Positions 1-8,704 of a stretch of DNA of 45,650 nucleotides are shown in pieces. The translations under genes and the position numbers were made by a program. The stretch comes from a bacterium (GTDB lineage: Bacteria; Patescibacteriota; Patescibacteriia; Patescibacteriales; Patescibacteriaceae): positions 1-45,650 of the forward strand of contig JAKPXD010000013.1 of assembly GCA_029570385.1 (NCBI GenBank). Direction: 5' to 3'. The number at the start of each line of letters is the position of its first letter. The first letter of the stretch is position 1. Below the pieces are notes generated by a model. The model saw nothing but the letters and a program-made list of their open reading frames with translations, was not told the origin of the DNA and searched no databases.

Positions 1-66
1 TAGCTCAGTTGGTAGAGCAGTTGCCTCTTAAGCAAACGGTCGCAGGTTCGAGCCCTGCTGGGCGTA
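1..66 (+). tRNA. tRNA-Lys (anticodon CTT), 5' end outside window
   Basis: The window opens at tRNA position 8 (T8 A9), so the seven 5' acceptor bases are missing. Visible are the D arm (GCTC/GAGC), the anticodon loop CTCTTAA giving anticodon CTT, the T arm (GCAGG TTCGAGC CCTGC) and the 3' acceptor strand TGGGCGT with discriminator A at 66. The next bases are CTA, so CCA is not encoded and must be added enzymatically. The outermost anticodon-stem pair appears mismatched (G-A). A terminator follows directly. Confidence 0.9.
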
Positions 67-74
67 CTAAAAAG

Positions 75-104
75 CTTCCCTTGCCGGGGAAGTTGTTTTT
101 TTTT
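75..104 (+). terminator. Rho-independent terminator after tRNA-Lys
   Basis: Arms CTTCCC (75-80) and GGGAAG (87-92) form a 6-bp stem followed by a T-rich tract to 104. It closes the tRNA-Lys transcript. The distal T tract touches the proposed -35 box of truB. Confidence 0.75.
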
Positions 105-131
105 GGCTAATCTGTGACTGACTGATATAAT
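103..131 (+). promoter_or_regulatory. truB promoter, leaderless type
   Basis: TTGGCT (103-108), a 17-bp spacer and a consensus TATAAT (126-131). Only six bases separate the -10 box from the ATG at 138, so transcription should begin at or next to the start codon, giving a leaderless mRNA. No Shine-Dalgarno fits in between. Confidence 0.6.
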
Positions 132-137
132 CACTAT

Positions 138-836
138 ATGACTGACTACGATTCAACAATTAACACCAGCGGCTTCTTGCTGCTGGATAAACCCAGCGGT
201 CCAACTTCCCATGACATGGTTTACCGATTACGCCGAATTACGGGCATTAAGAAAATCGGCCACGCCGGCACCTTAGACCCACTAGCTTCCGGATTGTTAA
301 TTATGGCCATTAGCCGAGCCGCCACTAAGCAAATTGCTAGTCTAGCTAAACAAGATAAGGTTTATGAGGCTGTCTTTCAGTTGGGTGGAACCAGCGATAC
401 TGAAGACAGGCTAGGTCAAATTCAACCGCGAACTATTAAGCAAATACCGGACATTAAAGAAATCCAGCTGGCCCTAAATAGCTTTATCGGCCAAACTGCA
501 CAGATTCCCCCGATGCATAGCGCTAAAAAAATCGGCGGCAAAAAACTTTATGAATTAGCCAGAAAGGGCCAGATTATTGAAAGACAGCCCAATCTGATAA
601 CTATCTACAAGATTGACTTGCTGGATTACGCTTGGCCGCAACTAAAATTAACTATTCACTGCTCGGCTGGCACATATATCCGCTCTATCGCTCGCGATTT
701 AGGTGAAAAGCTTGGTTGCGGCGCTTATCTGGCCGAATTGAGACGGACTACTATCGGCAATTATTCAGTCACCAAAGCCGTCAGTCCGGATAAGCTGACG
801 GCTGAAAATTGGACAGAATATTTACTAAACAATTAG
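138..836 (+). CDS. truB: tRNA pseudouridine(55) synthase TruB, catalytic domain only
   Basis: Makes the universal pseudouridine 55 in the T loop of tRNAs. The N-terminal part carries the family signature: LDKPSGPTSHD at about residues 16-26, and GHAGTLDPLASG at about 41-52, whose Asp47 is the catalytic residue. The later GTYIRSIARDLG segment is also typical. At 232 aa it is much shorter than the roughly 300 aa of many bacterial TruBs and ends soon after the catalytic fold, so the C-terminal PUA-type RNA-binding domain appears absent. The ATG follows a consensus -10 box by six bases. It converges with glmS; the stops are three bases apart. Confidence 0.95.
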   Translation: MTDYDSTINTSGFLLLDKPSGPTSHDMVYRLRRITGIKKIGHAGTLDPLASGLLIMAISRAATKQIASLAKQDKVYEAVFQLGGTSDTEDRLGQIQPRTIKQIPDIKEIQLALNSFIGQTAQIPPMHSAKKIGGKKLYELARKGQIIERQPNLITIYKIDLLDYAWPQLKLTIHCSAGTYIRSIARDLGEKLGCGAYLAELRRTTIGNYSVTKAVSPDKLTAENWTEYLLNN

Positions 837-839
837 AAT

Positions 840-2639
840 CTACTCCACTGTTACCGACTTGGCTAAATTTCTAGGTTTATCCACATCCAAACCTTTGTAA
901 TCAGCAATGTGATAAGCTAATAGCTGTAGCGGAATGGCATTAACAATTGGCGATAATAAAACATTAACCACTGGTACTCTAATTAAATGGTCGGCTAATT
1001 CAGCAATATGGTCATAATCTTGATCAACTACGGCAATAATCCGCCCGCCGCGCGCTTTGATTTCCTGAATATTACTAATAATTTTATCGCTTAAATCATT
1101 CTTGGTGGCCAGAAAAACTACCGGCATATTTTCATCAACTAAGGCAATCGGACCATGCTTAATCTCAGCAGCCGGATAGCCTTCAGCATGGATATAAGAT
1201 ATTTCCTTTAGTTTGAGCGCGCCTTCTAAGGCTACTGGAAAATTAAGTCCCCGTCCCAAATAAAGAAAATGGTCGGTGTGATAAAACTGAGCGGCTAAAT
1301 CGGCCAGCTGATTATTTAAACTGAGCGTTGTCGCCACAATCTCTGGCAATTGATTCAGATCAGCTAATAAACCATCGTCTAAGGGTTGGCCGACTAGCTG
1401 CCGCAAATATAAAGCTAGAAGAATTAAAGCAGTAACCTGGGCCGTAAAAGCCTTAGTGCTAGCCACACCAATCTCGGGTCCAGCGTGCAAATAAATACCG
1501 GAATCAACTTCTCTGGTTACTGTTGAGCCGACAACATTAACAATAGCAATGGTTTGAGCGCCTTGTCGCTTAGCTTCACGCAGGGCTGCTAAGGTATCGG
1601 CGGTCTCACCGGATTGAGAAATGGCGACAAATAAATCGGTATCACTAACCAATGGCTGACGATAGCGGAATTCAGACGCATAATCAACTTCGACGGGAAT
1701 TCTAGCAATATTTTCTAATAAATACTTACCGATCAAGGCTGAGTGCCAGCTAGTACCACAGGCAGCAATAATAATCCGCTTCAATCGGCTTAAATCTAAA
1801 TCAATAGACAACTTAATTTGCCCATCCTTGACTCGGCCCGCCAAGACATTGCTTATGGTTTGCGGCTGTTCAAAAATCTCTTTCAACATAAAATGTTTAA
1901 AACCTTTCTTTTCAATCTGCTCAACATTAAGCTTGACCTCTTCTACTTGACGATCAACGACTTGACCGGCTAAATTCTGTAAATGATAACCCTGACTATC
2001 AATAATAGCTAAATCATTATCATTAAGATAAATAACCTGTTTAGTATAATTCAAAATAGCTGGGATATCGGAAGCGACAAAGGTTTCACCAACACCGACA
2101 CCAATAATTAGGGGCGAGCTTTGCCGCACCGCCACCAACTTATTTTCCTTAATACTTAAGACAACTAAACCATAGGAGCCTTCAACTAAAGCCAGCGCCT
2201 TAGTGACGGCTGTTTCCAGGTTATCAGTATAAAATTTCTCAATCAGATGAGCCAAAACTTCCGAATCAGTTTCTGATTGAAATTGATGCCCTTCGCTGAT
2301 CAAAACTTCCTTCAAGGCTTGATAGTTCTCAATAATACCATTATGAACAACGGCGATTTGACCATGGCAATCAAAATGAGGATGAGCATTATTTTCACTG
2401 GGAGCGCCATGAGTAGCCCACCTGGTGTGAGCAATACCGGTGGTGCTAATTATCTCTTGATTGGCTACCGACTGCTCTAACTGAACCACTGGACCAACTT
2501 TCTTATCAATAAAAAACTGGCCATCGTTCAAAATACAAAGGCCAGCGCTGTCATAACCGCGATATTCAAGTTTTTTCAGCCCATCCAACAAAATATCCTT
2601 AGCTAGCTGGTGGCCAAGATAACCGATAATTCCACACAT
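840..2639 (-). CDS. glmS: Glutamine--fructose-6-phosphate aminotransferase (isomerizing)
   Basis: Converts fructose-6-phosphate and glutamine to glucosamine-6-phosphate, the entry step to UDP-GlcNAc and peptidoglycan. The protein starts MCGIIGYLG, where Cys2 (Cys1 after Met removal) is the N-terminal nucleophile of the glutaminase domain. Two SIS sugar-isomerase domains follow, with CGTSWHSA and SQSGETADT near residues 294-350. The C-terminus DKPRNLAKSVTVE is characteristic of the family. Length (599 aa) is normal. No Shine-Dalgarno is visible before the ATG. The 60-base upstream gap is too short for a glmS ribozyme. Confidence 0.97.
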   Translation of the reverse strand: MCGIIGYLGHQLAKDILLDGLKKLEYRGYDSAGLCILNDGQFFIDKKVGPVVQLEQSVANQEIISTTGIAHTRWATHGAPSENNAHPHFDCHGQIAVVHNGIIENYQALKEVLISEGHQFQSETDSEVLAHLIEKFYTDNLETAVTKALALVEGSYGLVVLSIKENKLVAVRQSSPLIIGVGVGETFVASDIPAILNYTKQVIYLNDNDLAIIDSQGYHLQNLAGQVVDRQVEEVKLNVEQIEKKGFKHFMLKEIFEQPQTISNVLAGRVKDGQIKLSIDLDLSRLKRIIIAACGTSWHSALIGKYLLENIARIPVEVDYASEFRYRQPLVSDTDLFVAISQSGETADTLAALREAKRQGAQTIAIVNVVGSTVTREVDSGIYLHAGPEIGVASTKAFTAQVTALILLALYLRQLVGQPLDDGLLADLNQLPEIVATTLSLNNQLADLAAQFYHTDHFLYLGRGLNFPVALEGALKLKEISYIHAEGYPAAEIKHGPIALVDENMPVVFLATKNDLSDKIISNIQEIKARGGRIIAVVDQDYDHIAELADHLIRVPVVNVLLSPIVNAIPLQLLAYHIADYKGLDVDKPRNLAKSVTVE

Positions 2640-2712
2640 AATGTTAAATAAATATTTAAAATCTGAGCTTAATTATTATAATAACAAATAATTCAATGGA
2701 GCGAAATACAGA

Positions 2713-2742
2713 AAAACACCAAGCCTGACAGCCTGGTGTTTT
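2713..2742 (-). terminator. Terminator of the first pyrophosphatase gene
   Basis: AAAACACCA (2713-2721) pairs exactly with TGGTGTTTT (2734-2742). On the minus strand the stem is followed by a short T run. It lies just past the hppA stop and upstream of glmS, separating the two minus-strand genes. Confidence 0.75.
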
Positions 2743-2764
2743 GCTGTATGAGTAATAAAAGCTA

Positions 2765-4756
2765 TTAGACCAATAAACCAATTATCAACAAGGCGACGAT
2801 ATTAACAATCTTAATCATTGGGTTAATTGCCGGACCGGCGGTGTCCTTATACGGATCGCCAACGGTATCACCGGTCACCGCTGCTTTATGAGCATCAGAA
2901 CCTTTACCGCCAAAATGACCTTCTTCAATATATTTTTTGGCATTATCCCAGGCGCCACCACCGGAGGTCATAGAAATGGCTACAAAAATACCAGTAATAA
3001 TAGAACCCATTAATAAGCCACCGAGAGCTTGAACACCAAAAATAAAACCAACTAAAATAGGCGCTAAAACAGGAATTAGTGATGGGACAATCATTTCCTT
3101 AATAGCTGCTTTAGTTACAATGTCGACAGTGCGACCATAATCTGGCTTTTCGGTATTATCCATAATACCTGGCTTTTCCTTAAATTGTGCCCGCACATCT
3201 TTAACTACAGCACCAGCGGCTTTACCAACAGATTGCATTGATAGGGCCGCAAAATAATAAGGCAATAAACCACCAATAAATAAACCAATTAAAACGTAGG
3301 GATTATCAATGTGGAATTTAATGCCATGAGCTTTAGCGGCAAAATCAGCAAATAAAACTAAGGAAGCTAAAGCAGCTGAACCAATAGCATAGCCCTTGGT
3401 AACCGCTTTAGTCGTATTGCCAACCGCATCTAATGGATCGGTCACATTACGCACATCCTCACCGAGCTCAGCCATTTCGGCAATACCGCCGGCGTTGTCG
3501 GTAATTGGACCATAAGCATCAATGGTGACAATAATGCCAGCCATAGATAGCATCGCAACCGCAGCAATGGCAATACCATATAAACCAGCCAGAGAATAGG
3601 CACCTAAAATAGCTAAAGCAATAACAACAACTGGTAAAGCAGTTGATTTCATTGACACAGCTAAGCCAGCAATTACATTAGTACCATGACCAGTCGTGGA
3701 AGCTGAGGCAATTTGTCTGACTGGAGCATGTTTAGTTGCAGTATAGTATTCAGTAATGCTAACCAAAGCGGCCGTAACGACTAGGCCAATCAATGAAGCT
3801 AAATACAAATTCAGAGCACTAAATTGACCATTATCTTTCATTAACCAACTAATAACTGGATAAAAAGCAATCGCTGCAATAAGGCCAGAAGCAATTAAGC
3901 CTTTATATAGAGCTGGCATAATTTTCTGTGATTTACCCAAACGAATAAAACCAATACCAACTACTGAAGCAAGAATCGAGATAGCCCCCAGGACTAAGGG
4001 AAAAATAATATATGTTTGGTTATCATGGCCAAAAATCAAAGCACCCAAAATCATAGCAGCAATTGAGGTAACCGTATAAGTTTCAAATAAATCAGCAGCC
4101 ATACCAGCACAATCGCCAACATTATCACCAACATTATCAGCAATAACCGCTGGATTACGCGGATCATCTTCGGGAATACCGGCCTCAACTTTACCAACCA
4201 AATCAGCGCCAACATCAGCCGCCTTGGTAAAGATACCGCCGCCTAAACGAGCAAAAATAGAAATCAACGAACCACCAAAACCAAAACCGATTAAAGCGTG
4301 AATATCTTTAGTTAAAAAATAAAAACCAGCTGTACCCAGTAAAGCTAGACCAACTACCAACATGCCAGTAATACTGCCACCTTTAACAGCCACAGCTAAC
4401 GCTTTTTTTATTCCGGACTTCGCCGCTTCAGTGGTGGTAACATTGGCTCGGACCGAAATATTCATACCAATATAACCGGCCAAGGCTGATAACACAGCAC
4501 CAACTAAAAAAGCTGCGGCCGTTGTCCAGCCCAAATGAGGCACTAAGCCAATAATAATAAACAACGGAATCGCCACCATAAAAACCGTCCGATACTGACG
4601 ATTTAAAAAGGCCTTAGCGCCGGCTTGAATAGCTTGAGCAATTTCTTGCATGCGCTCATTACCGCGGGGCAATTTCAAAATTGACCTGATAGCAATAGCG
4701 CCATAGAGAATAGCTAGTAAGGCGCTACCAATAATCAGCATTGAAGTAATTTCCAT
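2765..4756 (-). CDS. hppA: Membrane-bound pyrophosphatase, K+-independent H+-pumping type
   Basis: An integral membrane pump that couples pyrophosphate hydrolysis to ion transport. At 663 aa with many hydrophobic helices it has the family length. Pyrophosphate/Mg-binding motifs are intact: [18 protein letters not shown] (about 172-189), [19 protein letters not shown] (about 197-215), and the later GGAWDNAKK and [15 protein letters not shown]. The [10 protein letters not shown] segment puts Lys450 and Thr453 at the two positions that mark K+-independent enzymes. AADLFETY around Glu225 resembles proton pumps of the Rhodospirillum type. The ion class is read from these residues, not measured. 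A second, K+-dependent paralogue lies at 38499-40682. No Shine-Dalgarno is evident. Confidence 0.95.
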   Translation of the reverse strand: MEITSMLIIGSALLAILYGAIAIRSILKLPRGNERMQEIAQAIQAGAKAFLNRQYRTVFMVAIPLFIIIGLVPHLGWTTAAAFLVGAVLSALAGYIGMNISVRANVTTTEAAKSGIKKALAVAVKGGSITGMLVVGLALLGTAGFYFLTKDIHALIGFGFGGSLISIFARLGGGIFTKAADVGADLVGKVEAGIPEDDPRNPAVIADNVGDNVGDCAGMAADLFETYTVTSIAAMILGALIFGHDNQTYIIFPLVLGAISILASVVGIGFIRLGKSQKIMPALYKGLIASGLIAAIAFYPVISWLMKDNGQFSALNLYLASLIGLVVTAALVSITEYYTATKHAPVRQIASASTTGHGTNVIAGLAVSMKSTALPVVVIALAILGAYSLAGLYGIAIAAVAMLSMAGIIVTIDAYGPITDNAGGIAEMAELGEDVRNVTDPLDAVGNTTKAVTKGYAIGSAALASLVLFADFAAKAHGIKFHIDNPYVLIGLFIGGLLPYYFAALSMQSVGKAAGAVVKDVRAQFKEKPGIMDNTEKPDYGRTVDIVTKAAIKEMIVPSLIPVLAPILVGFIFGVQALGGLLMGSIITGIFVAISMTSGGGAWDNAKKYIEEGHFGGKGSDAHKAAVTGDTVGDPYKDTAGPAINPMIKIVNIVALLIIGLLV

Positions 4757-4875
4757 AACCCAATGGTTAGAATGAATAAAAAAGATAAAATCAGCACCAA
4801 AATAGGGCTGTTATAACTAATATCTTAGCAAAATATAGGGAAAAAGCAAGTTAAAGAATGGTGATTAGAAAATTA

Positions 4876-5808
4876 TTAGCGAATGTCTGATCGCTCCAGA
4901 ATCTTAAATCCATCCAGAATAGCAGTGCACAAAAAATCCTCTAATTGGCTGTGGTCATTTTTGGTTTGAGCTTTATAAAGATAAGTATAATATAGTTGTT
5001 TTTGTTCTTGGCGAATAATAGCGGGGGCAAAATTAGCCTTTAACAACATAGCATTAAGCAATAATCGACCAACGCGACCATTGCCATCACTAAACGGATG
5101 AATCTGTTCAAAATGACTATGTATATTAGTAGCTAAAGCAATAATATCTTGAGTCGGTTTATTTATGTCAGCCATCAGAGAAGACATTAATTTAGGAATG
5201 CTCATATAATTAGCTGTCGGTAAATTAACACCAACAATCCTAACACCGTGGCGACGATAAAAACCAGCATCAGGATGAACACCATTCATTAAAATGCTGT
5301 GAAATTTGAGTATTAATCTTTCATTAATCTTTCCTCGTTTAGTAATATAATCAAATAAATAATTTAAGGCTGTCTGATGATTTTTGGCCTCTAATTGCTC
5401 AGTTAAGCTCTTGTTGGGTAAGGCAGTATTGTCAAAAAGAATAGCGGCTGTATCAGGTTCAGTAAGCGTGCTACCCTCGATACTGTTACTATGATAAGTT
5501 AGTTGTAAAATAAATTGATCGCGAATATCAGAGTTATGCAAAATTTCACTAACAACACTTTGATAATTTTGCAATTTTTGCTCAATAATTTGTTTTTTAG
5601 CAATTAATTGATTAGCTGGAATTATTTTTTGTCCAGTAATCTCTAAAAATAATTCATCAATAGCGCTTTGCATTTTGGGTCGAGGACAAGACTTGCCAGT
5701 CCACCAATTATTAAAGGCCGCAAAAGAAACACCAAATTTTTCAGCTAATTTAGTTTGAGTTAATCCAAGTGTTTTTTGAATTATTTCCAGCTTTTGATGA
5801 GTGGTCAT
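4876..5808 (-). CDS. HTH-Fic domain protein (putative AMP transferase), probably autoregulated
   Basis: Residues 5-50 form a helix-turn-helix of XRE type (LTQTKLAEKFGVSFAAFNNW). The Fic core has the complete active-site motif HPFSDGNGRVGR at 237-248. Fic proteins usually transfer AMP from ATP to a target hydroxyl. The upstream SNSIEG with Glu111 matches the (S/T)xxxE(G/N) inhibitory helix of class II Fic proteins, so the enzyme should hold itself inactive until released. The gene stands alone with its own promoter, in which two copies of a palindrome sit. That makes self-repression by the HTH likely. No antitoxin-sized neighbour is seen. The target is unknown. Confidence 0.9.
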   Translation of the reverse strand: MTTHQKLEIIQKTLGLTQTKLAEKFGVSFAAFNNWWTGKSCPRPKMQSAIDELFLEITGQKIIPANQLIAKKQIIEQKLQNYQSVVSEILHNSDIRDQFILQLTYHSNSIEGSTLTEPDTAAILFDNTALPNKSLTEQLEAKNHQTALNYLFDYITKRGKINERLILKFHSILMNGVHPDAGFYRRHGVRIVGVNLPTANYMSIPKLMSSLMADINKPTQDIIALATNIHSHFEQIHPFSDGNGRVGRLLLNAMLLKANFAPAIIRQEQKQLYYTYLYKAQTKNDHSQLEDFLCTAILDGFKILERSDIR

Positions 5809-5834
5809 AAAATCATGTTACAATAGATATGATC

Positions 5835-5889
5835 ATTTTAACAAACTTTATAAAGTTGGGCAAAATACATAAACTTTATAAAGTTTATG
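5835..5889 (-). promoter_or_regulatory. Promoter and twin palindromic operators of the HTH-Fic gene
   Basis: On the minus strand, TTGCCC (5858-5863) and TAAAAT (5835-5840) are spaced by 17 bp. The spacer contains the perfect 14-bp palindrome AACTTTATAAAGTT (5844-5857). The same 14-mer recurs at 5872-5885 at the centre of a perfect 22-bp palindrome (5868-5889), just upstream of -35. Centres are 28 bp apart. Occupying the inner site would block RNA polymerase. The natural ligand is the HTH domain encoded immediately downstream (inference). Confidence 0.75.
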
Positions 5890-5910
5890 ATTGATAAAAA
5901 GTAAAATAAA

Positions 5911-5946
5911 AAATCTGCTGTTACGAGTAATCATAACAGCAGATTT
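5911..5946 (-). terminator. Terminator of the OTC/carbamate kinase operon
   Basis: AAATCTGCTGTTA (5911-5923) and TAACAGCAGATTT (5934-5946) form a perfect 13-bp stem with a 10-nt loop, followed on the minus strand by a T run. It lies just downstream of the OTC stop. Confidence 0.85.
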
Positions 5947-5964
5947 TATCTAAACACAGATAGT

Positions 5965-6966
5965 TTATTCGCCTAATGTCGCTACCATCACTGCCTTAAT
6001 GGTATGTAAACGGTTTTCGGCTTCATCAAAGACAACTGACATGGGTGATTCAAAAACATCCTCAGTCACTTCCATCGCTTCTAAACCATATTTTTGAAAA
6101 ATTTCTTCTCCAATTGTTGTTTCCCGATTATGAAATGCCGGCAAGCAATGTAAAAACTTAACATTGGGATTGCCTGTTTTTTTAACGACATTCATATTTA
6201 CTTGATAGGGTTTCAATAATTTAATTCTTTCTGTCCACACTTCGGCCGGTTCCCCCATTGACACCCACACATCTGTATATAAAAAATCGACACCCTTAAC
6301 GGCCTCAGCCACATTATCAGTAATAGTTATTTTAGCACCGGTTTCTTTAGCTATTTGCTTACAAGTAGCTACCAATTCTTTACTTGGTTGACAGGCTTTG
6401 GGAGCGGCAGCTCTAAAATCCATTCCCATTTTAGCAGCACCAACCATTAATGAATTACCCATGTTGTTACGGGCATCTCCCAAATAACAGAAAGAAATTT
6501 TATGCAGAGGTTTATCGCAATGTTCTGTCATTGTCAAAAAATCAGCTAGTATTTGAGTGGGATGAAATTCGGTGGTCAATCCATTCCAGACAGGCACACC
6601 AGCATAGGCTCCGAGTGTTTCAACTATTGCTTGCGAATAGCCACGATATTCTATGCCATCATATAATCGGCCTAATACTCTAGCAGTATCTTTCATTGAT
6701 TCTTTTTTTCCCATCTGCGATCCCGAAGGACCCAAATATGTAACATGAGCTCCTTGGTCTAAGGCAGCTACTTCAAAAGCGCAACGAGTGCGTGTAGAAT
6801 CTTTTTCAAATAACAATACTATATTTTTTCCTTTTAATCTTGGTTGTTCTGTACCGGCATACTTTGCTTTTTTTAAATCAGCCGCTAAATCCAACAAGAA
6901 TTGTATTTCTTTGGTACTAAAATCTAATAGCTTGAAAAAATTTTTATTTCGCAAATTAAAAGCCAT
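5965..6966 (-). CDS. arcB: Ornithine carbamoyltransferase, probably catabolic
   Basis: Interconverts carbamoyl phosphate + ornithine and citrulline + phosphate. The carbamoyl-phosphate site STRTR is at residues 57-61. The ornithine-side motifs TDVWVSMGE and HCLP are both present. Length (333 aa) is normal. It lies 33 bases downstream of carbamate kinase on the same strand, which favours the catabolic direction: phosphorolysis of citrulline, then ATP formation by the kinase. No arginine deiminase or antiporter gene is in the window, and no other arginine-biosynthesis gene either. The symbol is chosen from context; by sequence alone argF is equally possible. Putrescine carbamoyltransferase is less likely because of the SMG motif. 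Confidence 0.9.
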   Translation of the reverse strand: MAFNLRNKNFFKLLDFSTKEIQFLLDLAADLKKAKYAGTEQPRLKGKNIVLLFEKDSTRTRCAFEVAALDQGAHVTYLGPSGSQMGKKESMKDTARVLGRLYDGIEYRGYSQAIVETLGAYAGVPVWNGLTTEFHPTQILADFLTMTEHCDKPLHKISFCYLGDARNNMGNSLMVGAAKMGMDFRAAAPKACQPSKELVATCKQIAKETGAKITITDNVAEAVKGVDFLYTDVWVSMGEPAEVWTERIKLLKPYQVNMNVVKKTGNPNVKFLHCLPAFHNRETTIGEEIFQKYGLEAMEVTEDVFESPMSVVFDEAENRLHTIKAVMVATLGE

Positions 6967-6999
6967 AAAATTTATTTTTAATTATTAATTATATTTTTA

Positions 7000-7944
7000 T
7001 TAAGCTATAATGCGTGTGCCGCAATCAGGATTTGATAATTGTCCGGCTTCGGTAATAATACATTCTTTACCACCATTTTCTACAAAATTGATGGCAGCAC
7101 GAATCTTAGGCGCCATCGATCCTTCAGTAAATTGGCCTTGCTGGAGATATGACTTAGCTTCAGCTACCGTTATGACATCCAAGGCTTGTTCGTTAGATTG
7201 ACGAAAATTAATAAACACCTTAGGAACATCTGTTAGAATATAAAACTCGTCGGCGTTAATTTTGACGGCCAACAAAGAAGAGGCTAAATCTTTGTCAATA
7301 ACAGCATCGATCCCTTGCAGAGTATCGTTAGTCGCATAAAAAACAGGAATTCCTCCGCCACCAACCGTAATAACTATATGACCCTTTCTCGCCAATTCTT
7401 CTATAATGCTAGTATTATTAATTACCAGTGGTTGTGGAGAAGCCACCACCCTTCTCCAGCCCTTGCCTTTGGGATCTTCAGCAAAAGCATGCGTTGGATT
7501 CTTGCCTTGCAATATGTGCATTTCTTCTTCTGAATAATAAGGTCCAACCGGCTTGGTCGGGTTTTGAAATGCTGAGTCGTTTTTATCAACTATCACTTGT
7601 GTGATAATTGAAACAATCTGGCGATTCAATTTATGTTGATTCAATAAATTTTTAAACTGCTGTTCAATAATATATCCTATAAAACCCTGGGAATAGGCTC
7701 CGCAAATATCCATAGGCATTTCAGGAATACCATATAATTTTTCTCCGGCATTAACTTGTAAAAGAATATTGCCAACCTGCGGACCATTACCATGCCCAAT
7801 AACAATATTATAATCTTGTTCTATCAGTCCCAACAAACCTGCACATGTTTGGTAAACATTAGTTTCTTGTTCTTCGATCGTGCCTTTTTCACCGGCCCTT
7901 AATAAAGCATTACCACCAAAGGCAACAACGGCTAATTTTTTCAT
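7000..7944 (-). CDS. arcC: Carbamate kinase
   Basis: Forms ATP from carbamoyl phosphate and ADP. It is an amino-acid-kinase fold protein opening with VVAFGGNALL, with GHGNGPQVGN near residue 51 and the glycine-rich VGGGGIPV in the second half. Length (314 aa) matches the family. It is the first gene of a two-gene unit with ornithine carbamoyltransferase. A TATAAT-like box (minus strand, 7975-7980) lies 30 bases before the ATG, without a convincing -35. No Shine-Dalgarno is visible. Confidence 0.95.
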   Translation of the reverse strand: MKKLAVVAFGGNALLRAGEKGTIEEQETNVYQTCAGLLGLIEQDYNIVIGHGNGPQVGNILLQVNAGEKLYGIPEMPMDICGAYSQGFIGYIIEQQFKNLLNQHKLNRQIVSIITQVIVDKNDSAFQNPTKPVGPYYSEEEMHILQGKNPTHAFAEDPKGKGWRRVVASPQPLVINNTSIIEELARKGHIVITVGGGGIPVFYATNDTLQGIDAVIDKDLASSLLAVKINADEFYILTDVPKVFINFRQSNEQALDVITVAEAKSYLQQGQFTEGSMAPKIRAAINFVENGGKECIITEAGQLSNPDCGTRIIA

Positions 7945-8247
7945 ACTAATTTATTTATTTGAGATGCAAAAAACATTATACTTTTAATACACCTCACAAT
8001 TAATATATTTTAAATATAATTTTATTTATTATATTTATAGTATAGGCTAAAATAAATTTTTCAACAAATTAAGTTGATTGAATAAAATAAATACGGTGCC
8101 AATAATTATTTTACTTTATACTATCGCTATCAATATTACCGTAGTCAATGCTATAATAATACTGCTATTACCCTTTATTAACATTTGTATTAAAATTATT
8201 AAATACTAATTTTTGATAAAAAACACGATTATTATTATAATATAAAT
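7945..8247. other. AT-rich 303-bp divergent intergenic region
   Basis: Separates arcC (minus) from the 83-aa membrane protein (plus). It is strongly AT-rich with several TATAAT-like strings. It holds the probable arcC -10 (7975-7980) and the promoter at 8213-8241. I found no convincing gene, stable hairpin or repeat in the rest. Confidence 0.6.
8213..8241 (+). promoter_or_regulatory. Leaderless-type promoter of the 83-aa membrane protein
   Basis: TTGATA (8213-8218), exactly 17 bp, then TATAAT (8236-8241). The ATG at 8248 follows after six bases, where transcription should start. This is the clearest leaderless arrangement in the window. Confidence 0.7.
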
Positions 8248-8499
8248 ATGAAGTTGTCTAATACAACAAAAGTATCTTTACTCTCAGCCGCATGTCTGTT
8301 AAGCTTAACGGTCGTGCTTAAAAATATTATACATGTCCCAGCTGAAATTTTATCAAGAGATATTATTTTATATATTTTTCTTTATTCTTTGTTTGGGATT
8401 ATTTTTCCGTCGACTAAAGAAAAAAATCCCCAAGTCAGTTATTGGTATGCGGCCATGATTGTGGTCACGGTTGCAATAATAGCGGTTTATGCTTTCTAG
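8248..8499 (+). CDS. Small multi-pass membrane protein, unknown function
   Basis: An 83-aa protein not recognised as a known family. Three hydrophobic stretches (about residues 9-25, 38-54, 65-82) predict two or three membrane helices, with a short charged loop (STKEKNPQ) in between. The start is supported by a near-consensus promoter six bases upstream and the absence of any Shine-Dalgarno. It stands alone on the plus strand between two minus-strand units, and a hairpin terminator lies 80 bases downstream. Confidence 0.65.
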   Translation: MKLSNTTKVSLLSAACLLSLTVVLKNIIHVPAEILSRDIILYIFLYSLFGIIFPSTKEKNPQVSYWYAAMIVVTVAIIAVYAF

Positions 8500-8576
8500 A
8501 AACTAAATTATGGCTTTTGCTGCCACTCTCTGTCCGGCATTTTATAACATTATCTGTCAAAAAGCTTTAATTTAAA

Positions 8577-8605
8577 ACAAAATATCTCTTTCCGAGATAT
8601 TTTGT
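8577..8605. terminator. Bidirectional hairpin terminator
   Basis: ACAAAATATCTC (8577-8588) and its exact complement at 8594-8605 form a 12-bp stem with a 5-nt loop, flanked by A/T runs on both sides. It can end both the plus-strand small gene and the minus-strand tRNA-His transcript. Confidence 0.7.
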
Positions 8606-8627
8606 TTATAGTTCACAATAATATGTG

Positions 8628-8699
8628 GGTGGCTACTGGGAGTTGAACCCAGACTAACGGGACCACAACCCGCTGTTCTACCGCTAAACTATAGCCACC
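8628..8699 (-). tRNA. tRNA-His (anticodon GTG)
   Basis: Read on the minus strand: acceptor GTGGCTA/TAGCCAC, anticodon stem GCGGG/CCCGT, loop TTGTGGT (anticodon GTG), T loop TTCAACT. The extra G at -1 is encoded and faces discriminator C73, the identity pair of bacterial tRNA-His. CCA is not encoded. The D loop looks small. Confidence 0.93.
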
Positions 8700-8704
8700 A
8701 TAAC

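Noticed and set aside
2640-2700. glmS ribozyme or riboswitch upstream of glmS
   Set aside because: Only about 60 AT-rich bases precede the terminator of the upstream gene, too short, and no ribozyme core is visible.
4876-5889. Fic gene as part of a two-gene toxin-antitoxin operon
   Set aside because: No small partner gene on either side; the inhibitory helix is within the protein and the operators serve the single gene.
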